Origin: Ptychodera flava
Lineage: Eukaryota; Hemichordata; Enteropneusta; Ptychoderidae
DNA: 64,000 nucleotides
Direction: 5' to 3'
Assembly (NCBI RefSeq): GCF_041260155.1
Contig: NC_091931.1
Location: forward strand, 15,674,361 to 15,738,360
Below the pieces are notes generated by a model, which saw nothing but the letters and a program-made list of their open reading frames with translations, did no database searches and was not told the DNA's origin. Shown one piece after another: positions 60,851-64,000 of this stretch. Position numbers and translations under genes: made by a program. Position 1 is the first letter of the stretch. Each line of letters opens with the position of its first letter.

Positions 60851-61740
60851 ATGACCGTTTTAATTTTAACATTGGCGTGCAAGAGGCGTTCTACTTCTAA
60901 ACACTTGGTGTTCAAGTTTGGTGCCTTTTCTTATCCCGTCATGCATCAAAACGGAAGTTGCGACATTTTTCTTGTAAACGCACGCCGAGGTCGTGATCGT
61001 GCGGAAGCAAGACCAGAAATGGTAAGTTTTCTCTCCAAAATAGTAAAACGTGTTAATTTTGAAGCATCTGTATTATTATCCTTTGAAATTATTTGTATAG
61101 TACTTCGGAATAGCTAAAATACGTGAAGAAACCTTTTTTTCTCTCAGTGGCTGGTATACCATACACTAGCTGTGAATACGCAGCGGTGTTTTGGGCCATG
61201 GCGTATCGATCGCACTCGGGTCAAGCGTCATCACCACATTACTGTGGCGATGACCCTTGACCCGAGCGCGATCGATATGCCACATTACCGCTGCGTAATC
61301 ACAGCTAACACATGTCTTTTAGTAATCACAATCGCATGTAAAACATTAGTTAAACATCGCAGTGTGTACATTCTATTGTTTCAGCATATGAGAGTTGGCT
61401 TTGTTTTACTTTTCATCAGTTGATGACAAGAAGAAGCCAATATTTTGTAACAGTATCGAAAAGAGGTACTGTATACCAAAGTCACCCCTGTTCCTTAACC
61501 TAAGAAGGTTACCTTGTCTTTCAGTTAAAGTCTCATGTCGCCATATTACCTATTGTTGCATTATTTTCAGGATGTGAAAAGTTTGATTGACCTGGTAATC
61601 GAAGAGTTATTACAGAAACTGATGGTATACAAATTGAAGAAGATGAGTGTACAGGTAGCTGCCTGGAAACATGCTTGAGAACATCAGTTCATCCTAATGT
61701 AGATTTAAACTTCCAAGGGTCAGTAACTGAATTTTGATAA
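60851..61740 (+). pseudogene. Exon-like pieces, possible CIDE-N-like remnant
   Basis: A first open piece (60851-61021) ends in VNARRGRDRAEARPEM at an exact donor, G|GTAAGT (61022-61027). A 550-bp putative intron ends in ATTATTTTCAG (to 61571), and the next piece starts in matching phase: DVKSLIDLVIEELLQ. Shortly after, another frame reads RVITETDGIQIEEDECTG. 'SL..LI..V.E.L' followed by 'R....E.DG..I..DE' is the spacing of a CIDE-N fold (as in CIDE/DFF proteins), but the two halves are in different frames and the match rests on a few residues. It may be decayed cargo of the enclosing element. Tentative. Confidence 0.22.
61169..61309. repeat. Foldback within the putative intron
   Basis: Arms of about 65 bp: 'tagctgtgaatacgcagcgg' ... 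'ctcgggtcaagcgtcatcac' on the left with the complement on the right, around a 'cacattactgtgg' centre. Confidence 0.9.
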
Positions 61741-61833
61741 GTTTCTGTATTTTTGTTCTGAATTTATCTAAGCTTTGGTAGAACGCTATGATCAACTAAA
61801 TATTACTGAGAAAATAAGCTTTCAAATACGTGT

Positions 61834-62013
61834 AGTCTCCCTTATCAGATGCAAGAATGGAATGAAGGATTAAAGCAGAAAGTGACAGAAAATTCAGAGT
61901 GAAAAATGTACACTCTGAATTTCTAAATTTTCTGAAATTTTCACTCTGAATTTTCTGTCGCTTTCTGCTTCAATTCTCCATTCCACCCTTACATCTGATG
62001 AAGGAGACTTCAC
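61834..62013. repeat. Inverted repeat, arms about 75 bp
   Basis: The left arm runs 'gtctcccttatcagatgcaa' to 'gacagaaaattcagagtgaa'; the right arm is its complement with about 10 differences. A further short inverted copy of 'cactctgaattt' lies in the centre. Confidence 0.88.
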
Positions 62014-62656
62014 GTCTTTAAATACTTATGCTCCACTGCCTCCAGTAACATTTAGTTGATCATAGCCTACCAAATCTTAGATTATTTTGTATTGTAGATC
62101 AGCACGTCTTTTGATCTCGATTTGTTACTGTTTTTGGCTTTGCTGTTAGCGACGCAGAGCTTATCTTATAGGTGAATGTGTGGCATCGTCCTCAAATTTT
62201 TACATCCCAAGCTTTTTCTTCAAAACGGCCAGTACGATTCATTTAATATTTATCCTTTTTTAAAGATATTACAAACAAACAAACCTTTTCGTTCATGAAG
62301 GACTTTGTTGGACGAGGAAATAGGTTTTACACTGCCAAGGACCCACTTTACCCACTTTCTGCATGTTGTGCCTTACTGTGACATTTGGTGACAACTTGAC
62401 ATGTGTTACTTTAGTGTCGACAACTATGTACCATGTGCATCAGAGAAGCCTTGACTAACTTGTTTCCAAGTTTACAATTGTCTATATAAGAAGAAATGTC
62501 TTAAACCATCTTACAAAAACGGAATAAACATTTCATACGAATACGTGTTTTCAACACAATAAGCAAGCCAAACTTTGCGCTTTTTCAAAACATGTATTTT
62601 GTACGTTTTTACAAATATGAAAATATAATGTAATCCACAATAATTAAATAAAACCA

Positions 62657-62865
62657 ACACGATTGGAACTAATTTGGGTAAATTGGATGGTGAAGTGATG
62701 TCTTTAAAATCTACAAATGTAAACTCATCTGCCTTTCTTTTACTTTACATACTTGTTTTTATGAGTAAATTGTAATTTTGAGACATTCAGCTAGGGCACT
62801 TAACATGTTTGAGAAATTTGAAAAATATGAATATCCAATTATCCCAAATTAGTTCCAATCGTGTT
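62657..62865. mobile_element. MITE, family D, copy 2
   Basis: TIRs ACACGATTGGAACTAATTTG... and ...CAAATTAGTTCCAATCGTGT of about 32 bp, with an interior matching 22556-22744 ('gatggtgaagt.atgtc', 'atctacaaat', 'actcatctgc', 'acattcagct'). This copy is better preserved at its left arm. Confidence 0.85.
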
Positions 62866-63322
62866 AACCTGTTTTTTCTTTACTTTGTTCATATTTTTTG
62901 AAAACGACCGACAGTGTTTATAAGGACTTTCTTTTGTTTATGTTTTGATCGGAAGGTGTTAACACCGTTGGCGTTTGCCTCTGACCAACTTTACAAAATG
63001 GCCATTTTTATTTTCCCATTTTATACTAGCTAATTGTATTTTACTCAAGGAATTTTTGTGTAATTTTAGAATAAAATAATTTTACTGAATATCAGTGGTC
63101 CGTTTTGTTATTTCCAGGCTTGAACACCCCTTGAACGCCCAAAATTAAAGGTGTTCAACAAGTGCATATCATGTGTTCTATCCTTTAACACACTTATCGT
63201 TGAACGGCGTCCATGCGTTCAAAAAGTGTTACAGCCCTTTGACCGCGTAAATGCGTTCAATTTTTGAACACTTTTCATGTGCAACGTGTGTTCAGCTACG
63301 GAACACCATGGTGTTCAATATA

Positions 63323-63500
63323 AGGGACTGGTCAGTTTCTTCGGCCTGGGGGGGGGGCCGGTGGATTATTTTTTGCCGACGTCAAAAAGTGGCTGACCCC
63401 CCCTATTCCAAATTTTGAAAACAGGGTGACCCCCCCTATTCCAAATTTCTAAAACAGGGTGACCCCCCCCCCTGGGCGCGACAAAGGTAAAACAAAAGAT
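63323..63500 (+). mobile_element. Left end of another element (AGGGACTGGTC start)
   Basis: Begins AGGGACTGGTCAG at 63323, then a G-run and two to three direct copies of a 35-bp unit 'gtgaccccccctattccaaa + tttt.aaaacag' (63392-63465). The start resembles the AGGGACGGACC end of the 46939-49112 element in type but is not the same sequence. It interrupts the subterminal region of the CACTA-like element. Its right end is not found in the window. Confidence 0.45.
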
Positions 63501-63504
63501 GGAC

Positions 63505-63510
<6 letters not shown>

Positions 63511-63573
<63 letters not shown>
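63511..63573. repeat. (TA)n microsatellite
   Basis: About 31 TA units. Confidence 0.96.
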
Positions 63574-63578
<5 letters not shown>

Positions 63579-64000
63579 TTTACATTTTACATATATTTAT
63601 ATTTTAAATAGTCATTCTATGTTTTAGTGAAATTGTTGACATGTCAGTTGTAAGATAGGAATTTATACAGTACATTTTGAATGAGCTGTATTTTGAATGA
63701 GCTGTGAATGTATTTCACACTTTCTCTGCTTAACCAGATGTCCTGAACTGTTGTACAGAAATGGATGTCAATCATTAATATCAAAGAGGAAAAAGCAGTG
63801 AATCAAAAACTTTGATGGGTGTTAAGACTTGCCAACCATCCAATTAAATCTACTGAGGAGCCATAGAGAGCTTTTTTAGCCAAATCTGATGTGTACAGTG
63901 TCTGAGAGGACCTTTTCTTGTGTAACATTGAAACCATAAAAGCACAGCTAATGACAAAAACTGCCTTTTTTAACTGTTATTTTGTTCATAAAAAAGCATC
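63574..64000. other. Gene-free end of window
   Basis: AT-rich; nothing recognisable. It may be the interior of the element that starts at 63323. Confidence 0.35.

Larger units (their letters stand above)
60400..63322 (+). mobile_element. Probable CACTA (EnSpm)-like element, broken
   Basis: Starts CACTGTAAAAATAGCGGACG at 60400. For about 200 bp it is dense in GTGTTCA/TGAACAC and GCGTTCAA motifs in both orientations. The same motifs crowd 63110-63320 (for example 'cttgaacaccccttgaacgc' and 'gtgttcaacaagtgc'). Clustered subterminal repeats and a CACTG start are hallmarks of CACTA elements. The matching right end is not present; the sequence passes into another element at 63323, so the true end may lie beyond the window. 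No CACTA transposase is recognised. Two exon-like pieces, two foldbacks and a MITE lie inside. Confidence 0.45.

Overview
This 64 kb window is animal nuclear DNA. It is AT-rich, gene-poor and full of microsatellites, TTAA-flanked MITEs, foldback repeats and decayed transposons, with a few long single-exon genes. The mix of a LINE fossil, a Merlin transposon, satellite-bearing interspersed elements, intronless TRIM-NHL genes and an intronless class A GPCR suggests a marine invertebrate deuterostome, such as an acorn worm or lancelet. That assignment is inference; nothing here fixes the species.

Only three genes are convincingly intact: a class A GPCR (34957-35976, +) and two TRIM-NHL genes of the RING / two B-box / coiled-coil / filamin / NHL type (44697-46886, - and 55211-57523, -). 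A third TRIM-NHL copy survives only as broken NHL-domain remains (57890-59010, -), right behind the second gene. The TRIM genes therefore form a small same-strand tandem family in which copies are gained and lost.

Layout. 1-6.3 kb: no gene; a long CT microsatellite beside a C-rich inverted-repeat element. 6.3-7.8 kb: an interspersed element built from about eight 150-bp satellite units. 7.8-14.8 kb: no gene; TTG, CATA, TA and TTATA microsatellites. 14.8-15.4 kb: two MITEs of different families sharing one TTAA. 17.2-22.5 kb: a nested complex in which a 34-bp-TIR element carries a 32-bp minisatellite, a Merlin DNA transposon has inserted into that minisatellite with an 8-bp target duplication, and a foldback and a tRNA-like SINE lie inside the Merlin. 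22.5-29.4 kb: more MITEs and a dead LINE. 34.1-36.9 kb: a large palindrome, then the GPCR and its 3' flank. 37-44 kb: simple repeats, a second satellite-bearing element and a long inverted repeat. 44.1-49.1 kb: TRIM gene 1, with a 2.2-kb inverted-repeat element beginning about 55 bp upstream of its start codon. 50.4-52.2 kb: another TIR-bounded element. 55.2-59.0 kb: TRIM gene 2 and the decayed copy. 59.6-64 kb: foldbacks and a probable CACTA-like element containing two exon-like pieces, possibly a degraded CIDE-N-like fold, then the start of another element running toward the window edge.

No operon-like cooperation between genes is expected or seen. The TRIM genes are presumably independent E3-ligase-like proteins, and the GPCR is unrelated. 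No CRISPR array, rRNA, convincing functional tRNA or virus-derived element was recognised.
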